64,000 nucleotides of DNA from the NCBI RefSeq assembly GCF_036370855.1, contig NC_088117.1:1178001-1242000 (forward strand). Reading direction: 5' to 3'. Source of the stretch: Dromaius novaehollandiae (lineage: Eukaryota; Chordata; Aves; Casuariiformes; Dromaiidae). The notes beneath the pieces are model-generated. The model saw only the letters and a list, made by a program, of their open reading frames with translations. It was not told where the DNA came from and made no database searches. Both the position numbers and the translations under genes were made by a program. Within the stretch, counting starts at the first letter, position 1. The number at the start of each line of letters is the position of its first letter. Below, piece after piece: positions 11,201 through 23,744 of this stretch.

Positions 11201-14200
11201 TTAGGCATTTGCTTTGGGCTGCAGAAAGGCACCTGGAGTTGGGGGCTCCTGACCCCAGGTCTCCCCATGGCTTGACAGCTCAGAGGAGAGCCACGGATCA
11301 GGGATTTGGATCCTTGACCCTGCAGATGGGTCAGTGCTACTCAGCTGCCCCAGGCCTTGGCACGACTTGCTCCATACTTACCTTTTTGGGGGTATCTCCA
11401 GTGAGTTGTCACCCTCCTTCTCTGAGGATGATTCGCCATCCTCTTTCCAGTTCCCCATCATTCCCTCTATGAGATCTGGGCTGGTCACCTTCCTCCTCAT
11501 GCTGGCAGAAGGGATTTGCGTGGTGCCCCAAGAAACAGTGGGTTTCTGCAAAGGAAGGGAGAATCTCAGACAAGCATGCTGCAAAGACACAGGGCTGTTT
11601 GCCAGCGTACAGATCCCAGGGGTGAATTCTGGCCGGGATACTGTGGCAGTAGAGGGGGAACCAGAAGAAGGACCTCCGCCTGCCCCAGGAGTTGGATGCT
11701 GGAGTCTGACCAGGGTTTCACTGCATCGCCCAATTGACCCTTTCTCATGAGACTCCTGCCATTTTGCAGTAAGAGTTCCAGGAATACTTGAAATAGCCTG
11801 AAATCTCAAGCTCCTCTGTAGGAGAGAGATGTTTTCTTCCTGTCTAGTTTAAAATGCTGCCTGTACCGTGGCCCTCTGTAGATTATCCTTTCCTCTCCCA
11901 GGGATTGGTGGTGCCAATTTTTCCTTTTCTTTCCTTCTGTCTTTCTCTTTCTTCTGCCATTCTTTCTTCTCCTGTCTTTCTACAGCTTGAAGTTCACAGA
12001 GACCTCTTTGGTGTCGTTTCTTAACCTGGAGGATTCTTCTCTGGAGGGCCACAGAAATGTAACAGCAGCAATGTCAGTCTCATCTGCTTTTGTTTTTATA
12101 TTCCTTATTATTATTGATTTCTCACTCTCTTTTCTGCCCCTTTTTGTCAGCTGTGTTTTGCTCCTGAATTATCGTGGGCTCAACCAAGGTGTGAACTAAC
12201 CAATGATCTAAAAAACTCCTATTTCCTATCCCAGAAAAGCCTGGCATTTTGATTTTGAACTCCATTATGAATAGTGGCAAGGAAGGTGTTCTAATGTGTT
12301 TCATGAGACAACAGAAGTGAAGAGCAGATTCTAAACATACAGTAACCCCCATCTTTTAAAGTAGACTCCAGGAGAAGTCACTTAATGTACAAATGAGCAC
12401 ACACTGCGACATCTTTTCAGAGTCAATGGCTGTACAACCGTGCTTTTCTACAATAAACTACTACGCAAACATTGCATCACTCCCTATTATATACCTGCTC
12501 TTTTGTCTTAATAGCTTCAGCAATAAAGTTTACAAGTTTTGGTCCAGCACGAGGGATTTCTTTCTTTTTGGCTTCCACTTTCTTCACTGAGCTCCACTGG
12601 ATTGGTGGTGGTGGACTAAAAAGGTAGAATAGAAGGCATCTGTATGAGTAGAGGACGAGTTTGTTTTCCAGTTTGGTCTCCCAAGGTGTGCCCCTGCCCC
12701 TGCAGCAGAAGGCAGCTAGCTCTGCAGGAAGATTGGTTGCATTCGACCAAGTACTTTCAAATACAGAGAAAGAGATAACCCCAAGCTGCAACATCAGGTG
12801 TGGCACAACACTCCCTAGGAAAGCTCAGGATGCCCAGGTTTAGGCCTTCTCTTGGTAGATCAAGAAGAAGGCCAGAGTCATGGGAATGGAGGCTCCTGTC
12901 TGTTATTTCAAGGCTCTAATACCACAGATCCCTCCTGGCAGTTGCATTAATGCTCTGATTACCCAACAAGGAAACTTTAGCATCTGTACCACATGGTAAT
13001 AGCCTGCCAGAGTTAGCCCAGACATTGTGTCTGAAGGAAACTTCTTATTCCTAAAAAGAATAAGAGCACAGGGTCCCCCACATCCATTTTCCCCCAAGTC
13101 TGACCTGTCAGGAAGCCCTTTTCCCCTGGTTTTGTGCATCTTGTCTTCCTCCTTATGGATAGAAGTCTTTTTGGGTGGAGCATGCCTCTCTCTGGAGAGA
13201 AGGCGATTGTCAGGAAGAGCCCCTGCAAGCAAGAAAGCAGAGAACTCTTCAAACAGCATCTTTGTGCCCATTCTAACAGGAATGATGGGCAGGTGTGCAT
13301 ACATGTGATGAAACTGCACCAAGCCATCCCCCTGGAGCCATGTTTCCCATGAGGTTTTAGGCCTTTCCTGACACTGGATGTTGTCCAACTCTTAATTTCT
13401 AAAGGGTAATGTTATTCCCTGGGGAATTCTGGTGCTACTGGCTTCTCTTGTCTATATTGTGAAAAGCAGGGGGAGGCCTTGCTGAGAAATGCTGGTGACT
13501 AAATGGAGCCTTGCGGGGAAGGAGGGAGAAATTCCCATGAAGGGCACAGACTTTGGGATCTCTCTACAGATCTCGTGTGTGCAAGTTCACTCTTTTGGTG
13601 TGTTCAGCCCAAAGATACTTGTATGTTTGTGAACAATTAAGAAAGCAGGATTGGAATTCCCAACTTTCAAAATGAAATGAAGTTGCCTATGCCTTGCATT
13701 GTAGCCTTGGCTATAATGTCCCATTAGTGAGGAGAATGTCCAAACACCACCCAGGTGTCAACCCTTCCACTACCTTTTTTGTTGCCATTATCATCCTTCT
13801 CCTCCTCCTGTTCTTCGGTGAGCTCTGCGGGTCCTTTGATGGCAGGCTGCACAATCTGGAGTTCATACCTGGAAACCAGAAGACTCCAGTTTGAATAAGA
13901 GCTCCATATTTGCTTTGCACCTTGTGTTAATAATCTGGTCACAAAGATATTAGGGAGCTAATGTAAAATTTCTGGTAAGAGAGCAGAATATGCAGCATTA
14001 CTCTAGACTATATCCAGAAACTGTGTGATGCATCATAGAGGTCCACTGCTGATTAGTTCTGAATAACTTCCGGAGAGGACTTCACAAGCCCTGGCAAGAC
14101 AGCACAACCAGACGCAAGCTGAGAAGGTCCTGGCTTGGTCAGCCAGGGGCTGCTGAACCCAACATACTCACTGTGGGAAGACAATGACACTGCCAGAGCG

Positions 14201-17095
14201 GATCTGGGAAGCCACAGTCTCAGTGCCTGACAGGACTGAATCCCTCATCTCTGGCATCTGCAATAGAGACAGAGACATGTGAGATGATGCCAAGGAAATT
14301 GTCTTCTTGCTCACAGAGGCAGCAAGCCACTCTCCTGCTCCTGTCCCTCTGAAGCCCTGTCACCAAGTGCTCCTTCATTAACAATAATAACAGTAATAGC
14401 AAAGAGAAGCTGTTAAATAGATAATTTGGAATGGGTAGTAGCATCACCAGGCTTTTTTCTGAGGGCAAGAATCATGAGATTCAGTCAGGAGGCCCATTCT
14501 TTTCTAATGGAGAAGTCCAAGAAGGCAAGCAGATTTGATTAGCTGGGGTTTCTGGGTGTTGGCTTTTGTCTTTTGGCTTGTTGTGACTGTTCCTGAATGG
14601 AGAACAAAGGACTCAGATATGGGCTTAACCCCAAGTCTCTCCTAGGATGCAAATGACTGCATCTGCAGCTTGGAGTTACAGAGAGGCATAGTCCTTCCTT
14701 TTCCTTTGCACAGTTGTTAAGACCTGGGAGTGCCAAATATCTGAGGGGGTCCGGATCTTGGATGGGGACCTACTGGAGCAAAGGCCCAGAAAACATGCTG
14801 ACAAGACCCCAGAGAGTGAGCCAGGTGGGAGAGACAGAGCTGGGAACCAGGGCTGTGCTGCAGCCTGGCTGCACGTCTTGGGGTAAATCATTCCTCCCTC
14901 AGAGGGAATGAGGAGCTCATGTCTGCCGGTGCCTCTGGGTCTCGCCCAAGGCAAGAAGCAGCTGTGAAAGACGTGCTGGACAGGGAGAAGGTGAGGGGGG
15001 CATGATGAGTTCTCCTGACACAAGAACTCAGGGCTGTCCCATGAAATGATTAGGCATGCATTTTCTAACAGGGGCTCAGAAATGTTTGTGTGTAGCAGAT
15101 GGTGAAATTGCCAAACTCACTACCTCAGAATCCCAAACATGGCCAAAGCAGAAACTCATTAATAAGCAGCAAGGTCACCTGATGCTGTTAACTCAGAGTG
15201 GCACCAGCCCAAATAGCTTTTCTGCTTTTGAAAAGCCCACCAGCTTTTCTGCTGGTGCCCAAAGAGCTTTTTCTTAGGCTCTTTCCCTTAGGCTTTTTCT
15301 TGGGGATGGGAGTGGGCTCACGGGGTCTTTGATTGGACCCAGTACAGCTTTTCTTACATCCTGCTGCTGCCAAGACCTCTGAATGTGAGAGAAGGCCTTT
15401 ACAGAGAGCTATAGTCCATGTCTAGCCCCAGAAGCTAGACCTCTTTTGGAAAGAGGAGCTATGAGTTCCCTTGTCCTTTAAGAGAAGTGCAAAAGAACTC
15501 CAAGTAGTACTAGAAAAATGGAAATCTTACTCCAAGAAGAGCTTCTAGCATCTTTTCAGTCCCATTCAGCCTTTTCAGAAAGTCTTTATAAAATCTTATT
15601 TTCACATCTTTTCCCTGGATAACAAGCATGCCGACATCATTTAAAACAAAGGCAACATTCTTGCCATTCTCTATGCAGAGAGAGAAAAGACGCATGGTCT
15701 TTTCTATGCAACCCTCCACTGTCCTCTGAGAAACGGAGATGTCTGAGGCAATCCGAGCATACTGCAGTTGCTCAATGTGGTTATGATCTGGAAAATAGTG
15801 CAAGAGGAAGAAAGCGTTACTGAAATGCTAAACAGAATAAACTGAAGAGTCAGCATCTGCTAGGACTAGAGGTGATACAGAGTATAGGTTGGTTGGTACC
15901 TCTGGTAATTTCCCTGAAAGTAAGTGCTGTAATCCCTTCCTGGAGGAAGTTCAAAGCTCTCTTACAATTGAGATGCCAAGGGGACAGCAATGATTTCTTC
16001 AACACAGAAATAGGAAGAAAGCCTCTCAGCCCTGTGGTACGAACAGTACACAGGACAGCACGACTAGCAGGGAGGATGGAGACAGTCCCCATGGCAAGGG
16101 GGAGGATGCTTGCCCATTGCATCTCTTCTCTCAGGCCATATACTCTGGGTTTGAAGAAGATTAGCCATGCCATGTCAAATGGCTGGAATGAAGAAGGAAA
16201 ACAGCAGGACTTCACAACAGCCCTTAGAATTCCTCTCCCCTCTCCCCTCCCCACCCCCCCAAGTTTATCTGCAAATGTCTCCACTGTTTGTGTCAGTGTC
16301 CTCTCCCCAGGGGACACCAGGCTGATGGTCACAGCAGAGAGAAGGTGGGGTGCTTTGAAAGGAGAGGATCGCTCCAGACACAGCTGCAAGAGTGAGCAAA
16401 GGGGTTTTTCTTCTTACCAGGAATATCTTTGTTGTCATACGGGAGATCATAAGCCTTTGCAATAGCCCTCGAAAGACGAAACACTGGTCTCTCAACAACC
16501 ACCAGGTCATTCTTTCTGTTCTGTACTCGCTCTCTAACAACAGCAAATGTCCCCAGTCCAGCAATTCTGACAGGCTGAAAAGAAAGAGAAAGTCTAATAC
16601 GAAGCATTCTTGTGATGGAAAAACTGACTGAGGTTGTACCTGACCTGGGCACTTTGGAGAGCTTTGGCAAAGGCCTACAGAGTCTGGAGTTTTTCCTCTT
16701 CCTCTTCTTCACCCTCTAAGAACTGCTTGGTGTAGTAAAAGCTGAGCAATTATCCATTGACTAGAGGAGACCTAAGGGCCTTTCTGCTCTCTCTGCAGGG
16801 ACTAGAGAAGCTCCAGAAAGTGTCCATCACTTTCTGAAACTGCGCTTGGACTTCCACTTTTATCTCCATTGACAGGGAAGCTGGTCTGTGGCACATTAGT
16901 CAACCACAGTGTCCTTCTGGGGCATTTTCTGGCTTCCAAAGGACAGAAAGAATCATGGCACTGCATGACATGGGGATATTAAGAGGACTGAAGCCATCAG
17001 GGTATGAGGGGAGGAACAGGAGGCAAGTCCCACCTGGTACAGCATGAGCTGTAGACTAAGGTAGTAGGATGTACAAGTCCAGATGTTATTGAACT
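8203..17095 (-). CDS. CCDC81-like: CCDC81-like protein, left copy (multi-exon)
   Basis: Mirror image of the right-arm gene at 43,520-52,421, transcribed away from the palindrome centre. Exons in transcription order: 17,034-17,095; 16,418-16,574 and 15,531-15,787 (HU-type domain pair); 14,172-14,257; 13,774-13,868; 13,105-13,222; 12,495-12,615; 11,867-12,040; 11,382-11,545; 11,031-11,091; then duplicated exons 10,640-10,760; 10,026-10,163; 8,922-9,085; 8,511-8,631; terminal exon 8,203-8,265. HU exons are identical to the right copy. This copy has 6 extra bases in the intron near 12,690, lacks a 15-base insertion present on the right (near 51,885), and its two tandem exon units are almost identical over about 560 bp. 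The first exon is not identified. Confidence 0.7.
8678..9236 (-). repeat. Tandem exon unit, copy 2 (left arm)
   Basis: 559 bases match 11,138-11,696 at a constant offset of 2,460, with one mismatch seen (gccagcatac versus gccagcgtac). The block holds the exon ending in the EGDNSLEIPP region and its downstream intron. Identity collapses abruptly at both ends, as expected for a gene-conversion tract rather than a young simple duplication. Confidence 0.85.
11138..11696 (-). repeat. Tandem exon unit, copy 1 (left arm)
   Basis: Partner of 8,678-9,236. The wider duplication continues with lower similarity over the flanking exons: 12,495-12,615 pairs with 10,640-10,760, 11,867-12,040 with 10,026-10,163, and 11,031-11,091 with the longer 8,511-8,631. 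Confidence 0.85.
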
Positions 17096-17514
17096 CTGCA
17101 AAGCAAATGATAGATATGTCAAGCTCTGAGTCAGCAAGCTCATAACCACTCAGTGCACCTCCAACCACGAAAGGCAGCAGACGCAAGTGTAGCCAAGCAC
17201 CCCCCACCAACCCCAAAGAAATGCCTCTTTGACAGGAACTTCACAGCTGAGGTCTTGACTGACTTCAGACTAAAATCTTGATTATGACCACAGGAAAGGT
17301 CTGGAGCTGAAAGGGAGACCTCAGAAGTGTTTTCACCCAGGGGATCCTGTCTTCTCACATCCGCAGTGGGAAGGCATCTCTGAGTCCAAAGCCTGCTCTG
17401 CCAATTTGGAGGTGCAAGGAGAGCCGGTGTGGAGAAACCAGAGGCAGTGGCTAGCGGACAAGAAGCCAAGCTGAGTTGATGAAAAGTCAAAGGCTTCATT
17501 TCTAAAACGTGCAG

Positions 17515-17871
17515 TGTGGCATTCGACGACATGGACCACAAGAAGAATGGTGCAAAAAAGCCTGTATTGAAAACACAATGGCTGGTTATATAGCCACCAG
17601 CTCAGCCACTCCTCCAAGTATCTTCTTGGCATTGTGGCATCTTGTGATAGGTGGGTAAGGTGTCTTCTGATGCCTAGCAGGCGGGCAGGACAGGCCAGCA
17701 GGACAGGCCCACCGCAGCTGCTGACACGTAGGCAGGAAGGCACACCGTGACTGCTGACACAGGCAGGAAGACACATGATCACTGGCAACTTCATAGTCAC
17801 CAGATCATTACTTTCTGCCTTAGAGATCCTCTGCTGTCCTACACAGCATCACTCAATCTTGGTCCCCAACA
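17515..17871 (-). repeat. 3' LTR of class II ERV (left arm)
   Basis: Minus-strand LTR starting TGTTGGGGACC and ending CCACA, next to a purine-rich tract at 17,874-17,884. It mirrors 42,744-43,100. It differs from its own 5' LTR (20,933-21,282) by indels and substitutions, yet matches the mirror 3' LTR. Confidence 0.85.
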
Positions 17872-18489
17872 CATCCCCTCTTTTTATTTATTAAACTTAA
17901 AGCTTGTCAGGTAGGGGAGACAGATAACAAGGATTAGAGATCTTACCAAGATTACCAATTCACACGTCAGTGCCTTCTTAACTTATGCCCCAAGCCTAAC
18001 GTCCAATCCTATCCCTTAAAAGGCTTCCACTCTAATTCTATCTAATCCACAACTTATCAGTGCACTTATAGTCTATCCATAACTTATCAGTGCAGTTATA
18101 TTCTATCTATAACTTATCCTATATTCTATCTATATCTTATCAGCCTATATTCTGTCTATATCTCATCAATGCAATAAGCCTCTGCAAATCAACAGTGATC
18201 CTGCACAAGGCAGACAAACACCGCCGAAAATACCCCAAGATGGGTTCATCTCAACTGGCTCCCAGCCCTCACCTGGCATCCCGAGGAACACACCAACAGG
18301 TCGAATCAGTCGTACAGGTATCCAGTGAAGTCCGTTACCTGTGGAAACACAAGCGTAACCTTTCCCCCACGTTATTAGATCCGCCGGTTCACTCCACTGA
18401 CCTGTCTCCAGGTCCCTGTAGCGATCTCGAGGTTGTTCTCGCCCTGTAGGACATGAGAGATGCTTATTAACTGCACTCTGGTCCGTATA

Positions 18490-18858
18490 TCAGTTTAAGA
18501 AGTTAAGAACATACAGAGCCTTCCAGAGTTGCTCTTGTGGGGAAGCGCCAGGGCTATTTCCCCTTTTTTGTTTCTCAAGCTTTTCTTTCAGGGTACGATG
18601 GGTACGTTCCACTATTGCCTGGCCAGTTGGGGAATGGGGAATTCTGGTCACATGAGTGACCCCCCAAGCTTGAAGAAAGGCCCGTGTTCGTTGTGCCGTG
18701 TATGCGGGACCATTGTCAGTCTTAATTTGAGCAGGAACCCCCATTACGGCGAAACAGGCAAGCCAGTGATGACAAACATCACGGCTCTTCTCCCCAACAT
18801 GGGCAGTAGCGACAGCGTAATGGGAAAAGGTATCTACAGAGACGTGAACATACTTCAA
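18490..18858 (-). pseudogene. pol: ERV class II integrase core (left arm)
   Basis: 122-codon frame with the catalytic triad D9, D48 and E84, which is DD35E spacing. Same sequence as 41,757-42,125. No N-terminal zinc finger in frame. Confidence 0.85.
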
Positions 18859-18886
18859 TCTTCCAAACGAGGGATAATGGGTAACA

Positions 18887-19870
18887 CTATCTGTGTAGAA
18901 CCCTTGACATGCAGTTGAAGTCCTGCTTGGCCAGTGCGATAGAGATACTAGCCGGATCTTGCGCCAAAAGGCTTTGCAAACGATGGCGCCCTTTCTGAAT
19001 AAGCAGCACCATCATCTCTATCCCAGTGGTCACGGTCCTCGAGAAAGCATGTGCTAGAAACACCCACTCCAGAATTCTTAAGGGATCAATGTCACCTGAA
19101 ACCCATTGGCATAAGAGAGCGTAAGGTTGAAAGACATTATAAATCAGAATCAGGCGAACTGGAAACATTGGAGAGATGCGATGAATCTGTCGATTTTGAA
19201 TAGCTGCGGACACCCGTTGTAGGGCGTGCAGTGCTTCAGGAGTTAATGTTCGGGATGATGCTAAGTCTGACTCTCCCTTTAGCAGAGCAAAGAGAGGGGC
19301 TAGATCCTGTGTGGTAATGCCAAGATAAGGTCGCACCCAGTTAATGGTGCCAAGTAGTTTCTGCAAGTCATTTAGGGTTTTAATATCAGATGCTAGCCGC
19401 AAAGGCTGCGGCAGAATAGCCGTGTCTGTAATTTTCCACCCTAAATACTTCCAAGGCGCTTGCACTTGGACCTTTTCCTCGGCTATACACAGACCATTAG
19501 CACTCAAAGATTTCCGCAACTCTTTGACTACCGTTTGAACAGCATCCCTCGAGGATGCGGAGATCAAAATATCATCCACATAGTGATAAATTAAAGCACT
19601 GGGATATGCTCTGCGAATAGGGAGGATAGCTCGAGCCACAAACATTTGGCATATTGTTGGACTACTTAGCATCCCCTGAGGCAATACCGTCCAGTGAAAG
19701 CAAAGTGTAGACTCCTGATTGTTGATCGCTGGAACCGTAAATGCAAATCGTGGTGCATCTGCTGGATGTAACGGTATAGTGAAAAAACAACCCCTAAGAT
19801 CAATAACAACAAGAGGCCATGATTCAGGTAACATTGCTGGTGGCGGGATCCCAGGTTGGAGTGTCCCCAT
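18887..19870 (-). pseudogene. pol: ERV class II reverse transcriptase fragment (left arm)
   Basis: 327-codon frame with fingers/palm motifs VVIDLRGCFF (residues 21-30), LPQG (63-66) and YVDD (97-100). Same sequence as 40,745-41,728. RNase H is absent and the C-terminal ~60 residues join unrelated pol sequence. Confidence 0.85.
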
Positions 19871-20005
19871 AGGTTAACCCTCGGCGATAGCTTGAAATCA
19901 GTTCATGGTGTAAGCTGACTGGAGGCCGTAATCCTCAACCGAGTTCCTGACTCCTTTCACCGCCTCATAAGGCAGCTGCTCCCATGCAGTGGGTTGCCCT
20001 GCCTG

Positions 20006-20734
20006 CTATCGCCCCGGGAGGGCGTGGAGAATGTCCGAGTCTCCGCTTCGCAGCGCCTCCTGGCGGCAAAGCTCTAGCGCACCACAGCACTGCGCTAGCG
20101 CTGGCGTCGGGCCAACAGCTCTTCCCCAGGCAGCCGGGACGGCGGAGGGGGGCTGCGGGCGGTCCGCGTTCGTGGGCAGCCCCGCCTCTTGAGGGGAGGG
20201 CGGTCCCGGGGGGCGGTGCCAGGCGGGGGGTGGTTCCGGAGGGGGGCGGTGCCAGGCGGGGGGTGGTTCCGGAGGGGCCGTGGGCTGGACACCGCAGCGC
20301 ATAGTAGGGGGTGGATGAAAGTCCGCCTCCTGGTCCAGATCATTCGACCCTGAATTAAATGAGTCGTCACACTCGGAGTCCGGTCCGGGTATTATCGAGG
20401 ACCTTACGGTGCTCTCACCGGCCGTTGCTGCGTAGGGCAAAAGTTCAGCCGCGTTTACTGCTTGCAAGCGGAGGAGGGCGGAAAAGACCTGTTGCCAAGT
20501 CACTAAAAGTTTCTTCGCCTTATCATCCCTCTGCCGCCGCAGCTCGTCCCCAATTTGTTCCCACACCGCAACGCTTAGCGTTCCCTCCTGCGGGAACCAG
20601 GGACAGTTATCCCGAGTCCACACTAACAGAGTCATTAGCGAATGCTGGGCAACATTCTGAAACCCATGAGTCTTTAAGACTTTCTGTAATACTTCCATAT
20701 AACTTCTCTGATCCCTTGTAAGAGATTGCCCCAT
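20006..20734 (-). pseudogene. gag: ERV class II gag, N-terminal part (left arm)
   Basis: 242-codon frame starting MGQSLTRDQ, mirroring 39,881-40,609. It begins with a myristoylation-type MGQ and has a proline-rich repeat EPPPAWHRPP in tandem. Capsid and nucleocapsid are missing. Confidence 0.8.
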
Positions 20735-20932
20735 AGTTCCCAGCTGCTCACCTGCCGTTCCGTGGTGGTGATGGGAGCGCTCAACTATCAACCGTCCTGA
20801 CGTTCAGCTGGGCTATGCCACCGGATTTATTGGTTCTGTCTTTCCTGCTTCATTCTTCAGTACTTCCATTCGGAAGTTCCTTGACTCTATTTTTCAGGCT
20901 TCTGTTTTTGGAATCCCGATTCGGGCGCCATT

Positions 20933-21282
20933 TGTAGCATACGACGACACGGACCTCAAGAAGTGTAGTGCAAAAAGCCTTTCTTGAAAACACAGTGGCA
21001 GGTTATATAGCCATCAACTCAGCCACTCCTCCAAGTATCTGCTTGGCATTGTGGCATCTTGTGATAGGTGGGTAAGGTGTCTTCTGATGCCTAGCAGGCG
21101 GGCAGGACAGGCCAGCAGGACAGGCCCACCGCAGCTGCTGACACGTAGGCAGGAAGACACATGATCAGTGGCAACTCACGTGCACACATTCTGGGCACAA
21201 ATCATAGTTACCACTTCATTACTTTCTGCCTTAGAGATCCTCTGCTGTCCTACACAGCATCATTCAATCTTGGTCCCCAACA
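20933..21282 (-). repeat. 5' LTR of class II ERV (left arm)
   Basis: Minus-strand mirror of 39,333-39,682. It is followed, on the minus strand, by the primer-binding site TGGCGCCCGAATCGGGAT at 20,913-20,930. Confidence 0.85.
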
Positions 21283-21624
21283 CCCTGCACCCAAGCTTTT
21301 GCAACTCGGGAATCACTCAACATCACCTTGACAGGGTCAGTGCTTCTGCTAGAAAACCCGGGGGGCGGCTGGGCAGACTTAGCTCTGCTGCTCCACCACA
21401 GCCCACAAATCCCAAACATACCAGAGGACAGGAAAAATGGAGGCAGCTCCCTGCCCTTCCTTTCTCTTTCCTGCACTTCCCAATGGTGATGTTGCCCTCA
21501 TCACCAGGGCCACCAACACTCACCCCTCTCTCAGAGAGACACGTCCAGGCCAATACCTTCTTGCCAGGACTACAAGCCATCACTTAACTAAACCACAGGT
21601 GTCCCAGTTCTTCAAAGCACACAG
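21283..21624. other. Gap between two ERVs (left arm)
   Basis: About 340 bases between the class II 5' LTR and the class I 3' LTR. No feature supported. Mirror at 38,991-39,332. It may be host sequence that once flanked the CCDC81-like gene. Confidence 0.35.
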
Positions 21625-22162
21625 TGCTATGGAAAATTATGCTCGCCAGCCACCATAACAGGGTCTGACCCTAGGTTCCCGCTGAGAAGTTCAGAGCCAA
21701 ATCAGAGCAAATTCAATACAATTTAATGATGCATGTGCAGCAATTGCAGCTCGAGCTCACTGCCTCCCAAGAGGCACCCCAAACAAAGAAATCCCTGGGC
21801 AATTATACCCTCACAAGCTAAGCTCCCCACACCCCATGCAAAGCTTCAGACCAATCACCATATCTGGCTCTGGGGGCTTAGTGTTCTTCGGTGGCTCCCA
21901 CTGCTGTCTCTAGGCAGCCTGATTTGCCTTACCTTTACTGTGGCGGCTTCTGCTGATGGACTTAGCTTCCTCGTAAGCTTCCTTATCTTTCCACCTTGAA
22001 CCAGCCCTAGGGCCCTTCCTTACTGGACTAGCTGACAGTTCCTCACGTTATCTGAGTGCAGCCTAAGGCTTCAGCACATTTAGCTACTCATGCTAAGCAA
22101 GGTTTATATAAGTTGTGCTAAGCTGTTACCTCTAGACAGTTCCAGCTCAATATTCTTTAACA
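21625..22162 (-). repeat. 3' LTR of class I ERV (left arm)
   Basis: 538-base LTR on the minus strand, TGTTAAAG...CATAGCA, mirroring 38,453-38,990, with a TATA-like tatata motif and a purine tract just upstream (aaacaaagggagg on the minus strand). Confidence 0.85.
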
Positions 22163-22356
22163 GTCCTCCCTTTGTTTCTGGTAAGCATCCCTGCTAATCC
22201 TTTAGACAAGAGTTCTCAAAGGCTGTCAAGGCATACCATCACTTTCCATAATCTAATGTACAATAGGATCGTAAGTAATAGGCATAACATGGTTAAACTT
22301 AACACAACTACTCCTGGGTACAACACGTGAGTATGAATCCCTGTTGCAGTTGGTGA

Positions 22357-23723
22357 TCATCCCAGAGGAGTTTCCCAACCATGATGTGCTCCGTCCTGCT
22401 TCACCCTTTCCAAGACGTCCTGTATCTCCTCTGTATCATGATGAGTGGCGATTAGAGCTTTTTGTCCATTGTTTCGGATGCATTCGAGCAGCTGACGCAG
22501 CTCATCACGTTGCGGTAGTTTCTCCACCAATGTAAGATTCATTCCGATGGGGGTAAGCAGTCAAGCTTGACTCAGTGTGTAATTAGATTGTAACAATGGA
22601 TAAGACGTACCAGGAGCTGAAGAACTAAGTTACCAACGCAACTATTTGAGTGATTACTTGTCTTTACAGCAATGTCCACTATGAATATAAGACTACAAAG
22701 GGTTCTCATACATACACAGCCTTTCCCAATATATACAAGTACAGTCTAACAGCAAAATTTCCGTCTAACAGGCTGCTCTTAGCTGGAGTAGAAGTCCCTA
22801 AAGGTCTCCCACAGAGAATTTCTGCTGGTGGTAGTCCTACGGGTTGTTGTGGAGCATTTCGTACGTCCCACAGAGCGAAGTTTAGGGCTTCTGGCCATGT
22901 TAGGCCACTGTGTGTGCATACCTTTGCGATTCTTTCGTCGAAAGAATGACAGGACATTAGACCTCTCCTGAAGATTGTGGGTGGTAGGGAGTAGGGAGGT
23001 TTCTCTCTGTTCCTAGGGATTTATATAATTGATTGACTATGTCTGCCATAAATTGAGCGCCCCTGTCTGAATCAATGGCTTCTGGAACCCCATACCTGCG
23101 TATGATTTCTTTCAATAAGGCTTTACTACCCCTCCTGCATCGTCCTTTCTTGTCGGGAAAGCTTCTACCCAGCCTGACAACTGATCTACTATCACTAACA
23201 AGCGTTTGCACCCATCGGTGGATGGCATATCCGCGTAATCTATTGGTAGCCTTTGAAAAGGGAAGCAGGCCCACGGTCGTCCCCCTACCTCCAAGCTTGG
23301 TTTGCTGCTCGAGAACTTTTGGCAGGCTGGGCAGCTATTGCTTCTTCTTTGTGCGGCTGTGTAAATTCCTGCACTGGCCCTTACTGTCTGTACCCGCTTA
23401 GCTACTGCCTCTGCTCCCTCATGAGCTTTCTCGTGAAACCACCTGCTATAGGAATTACTTCTTTTTTTTTTTTTTTTTTTTTTTTGGTAGAATTGGTTTT
23501 CCACTAATTGTCCATATTCCATCATCACTTTGTTTTGCTTCCCACTATTCCTATTATTTCTTCTCTTCCACGGAGCAGGCCTTTCAATACATGGTTCTGG
23601 GGTCTATTACATTTGGCCATTCACTTTGGTTCATCCTTGGAAGTGCCACCACACGGCCTCTCAGAGGTTCATGGGCTGCAGCCTTTGCAGCGGCGTCAGC
23701 TAAAGCATTTCCTTTACTGATTT
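22357..23723 (-). pseudogene. pol: Class I ERV pol-integrase and 3' remnant (left arm)
   Basis: Minus-strand integrase in several broken frames, the mirror of 36,892-38,258, where it is described. The palindrome ends inside this element at 23,723. Confidence 0.85.
23463..23486. repeat. Homopolymer T run (A on ERV strand)
   Basis: A run of about 23 Ts interrupts the class I integrase region. Mirrored by the A run at 37,130-37,153. A separate A run in plus orientation lies at about 25,510-25,528 in the second ERV copy. Confidence 0.9.
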
Positions 23724-23744
23724 TATTTATTTATTTATTACTGA

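Larger units (their letters stand above)
17515..21282 (-). mobile_element. Class II endogenous retrovirus, internally deleted (left arm)
   Basis: Provirus with both LTRs, primer-binding site, gag, truncated pol and integrase. It is identical in layout to 39,333-43,100. RNase H, protease and env regions are missing. It sits in the same strand sense as the CCDC81-like gene and directly upstream of it. Confidence 0.88.
1..23723 (+). repeat. Left arm of giant inverted repeat
   Basis: The whole stretch reappears in reverse complement at 36,892-60,628. Every sizeable reading frame has a mirror partner of the same or nearly the same length and translation. Mirror coordinates add to 60,629 at the outer end, shift by small indels around 2.4, 3.7, 4.0, 4.6, 7.7, 8.7 and 12.7 kb, and stay at exactly 60,615 from about 12.7 to 23.7 kb. 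Homology stops at 23,723, where left reads gatttta and the mirror reads gatttct. The outer limit is not seen because position 1 is still inside the arm. Confidence 0.97.

Noticed and set aside
15872-16465. 197-codon plus-strand frame in the left arm (and 44,150-44,743 minus)
   Set aside because: Antisense to the CCDC81-like HU exon and intron. It has no motif, and the exon on the other strand has clear splice sites and a recognisable domain.
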